This document shows, piece by piece, positions 63,264 to 64,000 of a stretch of DNA of 64,000 nucleotides (positions are counted from its first letter, which is position 1; each line of letters starts with the position of its first letter). The translations under genes were made by a program, and so were the position numbers. The notes beneath the pieces were generated by a model. The model saw only the letters and a list, made by a program, of their open reading frames with translations. It had not been told where the DNA came from and did not search any database. Origin of the DNA: Psychromonas sp. SA13A (GTDB lineage: Bacteria > Pseudomonadota > Gammaproteobacteria > Enterobacterales > Psychromonadaceae); assembly GCF_011378715.1 (NCBI RefSeq), contig NZ_WTKU01000002.1:1-64000 (forward strand), given 5' to 3'.

Positions 63264-64000
63264 GTGTTCGAATTCCCCCAAATGAATAAAAGCAGTATTA
63301 AAAATGATGTGCTTTCAGGTTTAACCGTTGCATTAGCACTGGTACCTGAAGCAGTAGCCTTTGCCTTTGTGGCTGGTGTTGAACCTATGGTTGGTTTATA
63401 TGCCGCATTTATGGTGGGATTAATTACTGCTATATTTGGTGGTCGCCCTGGTATGATTTCTGGCGCAACAGGTGCAATGGCCGTAGTAATGGTTGCACTA
63501 GTGAGCGAACATGGACTGCAATACTTATTTGCAGCTGTCTTATTAACAGGTTTATTACAAATCTTATTTGGTGCATTTCATTTGGGTAAATTTATCCGCA
63601 TGGTGCCACACTCGGTAATGATAGGTTTTGTTAATGGATTAGCGATTGTTATTTTCTTAGCTCAACTTGGGCAGTTTAAGGTCAAAGATGCAAGTGGTAA
63701 CCTAAGCTGGTTACAAGGCGAAGCATTATATGTAATGCTGGGTTTAATTATTTTAACCATGGCAATTATTCATTTTTTACCAAAATTAACTAATGCAGTA
63801 CCTTCTACCTTAGTTGCAATTGTAGTCGTGACATTATTGGTTTATTTTGTACCTGCATTAGATACTCGTACGGTACTGGATTACCTGCAAAGTATGAGTG
63901 GCGATGAAAATGCAACCATTGCTGGATCTTTACCTACCTTTGCCATTCCTGCGGTGCCATTTAATTTAGAAACATTACAAATCATATTACCTTACGCGTT
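63264..64000 (+). CDS. SulP-family anion transporter, 3' end outside window
   Basis: Frame open to the window end, 245 codons seen. GTG start with AAGGA 8 bases upstream; the ATG at 63282 is the alternative. [43 protein letters not shown] and [17 protein letters not shown] are SulP signatures. Sulfate, bicarbonate or related anion uptake. The STAS domain, if any, lies beyond the window. Confidence 0.9.
   Translation, partial: MFEFPQMNKSSIKNDVLSGLTVALALVPEAVAFAFVAGVEPMVGLYAAFMVGLITAIFGGRPGMISGATGAMAVVMVALVSEHGLQYLFAAVLLTGLLQILFGAFHLGKFIRMVPHSVMIGFVNGLAIVIFLAQLGQFKVKDASGNLSWLQGEALYVMLGLIILTMAIIHFLPKLTNAVPSTLVAIVVVTLLVYFVPALDTRTVLDYLQSMSGDENATIAGSLPTFAIPAVPFNLETLQIILPYA

Overview
The window reads as chromosomal DNA of a marine, probably psychrophilic gammaproteobacterium. 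It is AT-rich, Gram-negative (MsbA, LpxK, KdsB, outer-membrane barrel), and carries gene families typical of Psychromonas/Colwellia/Shewanella-type Alteromonadales: a cryptochrome-DASH/photolyase/DUF2256 set, a BLUF protein, PepN, an ADP-forming acyl-CoA synthetase/GNAT fusion and an OlsF-like acyltransferase. The genus assignment is an inference from gene content. No rRNA, tRNA, CRISPR array or prophage was seen.

Layout. 1-5 kb: a REP-associated (Y1/HUH) transposase cut by the window start, a C-terminal relic of a PQQ sugar dehydrogenase, then a three-gene light-related operon (cry-DASH, second photolyase-like protein, DUF2256) bracketed by two decayed 5' fragments of the same transposase family. 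5-9.2 kb (minus): a complete glucose/mannose-type ABC importer. 9.7-12 kb (minus): an exported metallo-beta-lactamase-fold hydrolase with poly-A tracts in its first codons, and an AraC regulator. 12.6-15.3 kb: FIST-GGDEF and a DNA glycosylase. 15.4-19 kb: an LTA-synthase-like sulfatase-fold transferase behind a small membrane ORF. Its promoter region (three half-sites at 11-bp spacing, then a dyad) recurs 3.2 kb downstream before another small membrane ORF, with a MITE-like element between. 19-28 kb: VOC protein, BLUF protein, Bcr/CflA pump with divergent MarR and two operators, a RecQ-like helicase, YidA-type phosphatase, GGDEF-EAL. 28-34 kb: GlgX, ChrR-like cupin, GST with divergent TetR, and a palindrome/tandem-repeat block. 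34-43.6 kb: PhyH oxygenase, MocR regulator divergent from DUF1127-LysE, HAD dehalogenase, CurA-like reductase divergent from LysR, a HExxH membrane protein, and a MATE pump. 43.8-49.4 kb: Pat-type acetyltransferase and PepN.

51-64 kb is the cell-envelope block. ComEC, MsbA, LpxK, Trm112/YcaR, KdsB, a Ser-rich lipoprotein and a double DUF350 membrane protein are packed with gaps of 20 bp or less, or overlaps, and end in a clear terminator. A membrane-anchored spermidine-synthase-like protein, an OlsF-like bifunctional ornithine-lipid synthase and a SulP transporter (cut by the window end) follow. Most regulators are divergent from their likely targets, and several have visible palindromic or direct-repeat operators. 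The most novel signals are the duplicated leader with compensating dyad changes, the photolyase operon between transposase relics, and the palindrome-plus-tandem-repeat block at 32.4 kb. All calls come from reading the sequence; no database search was run.
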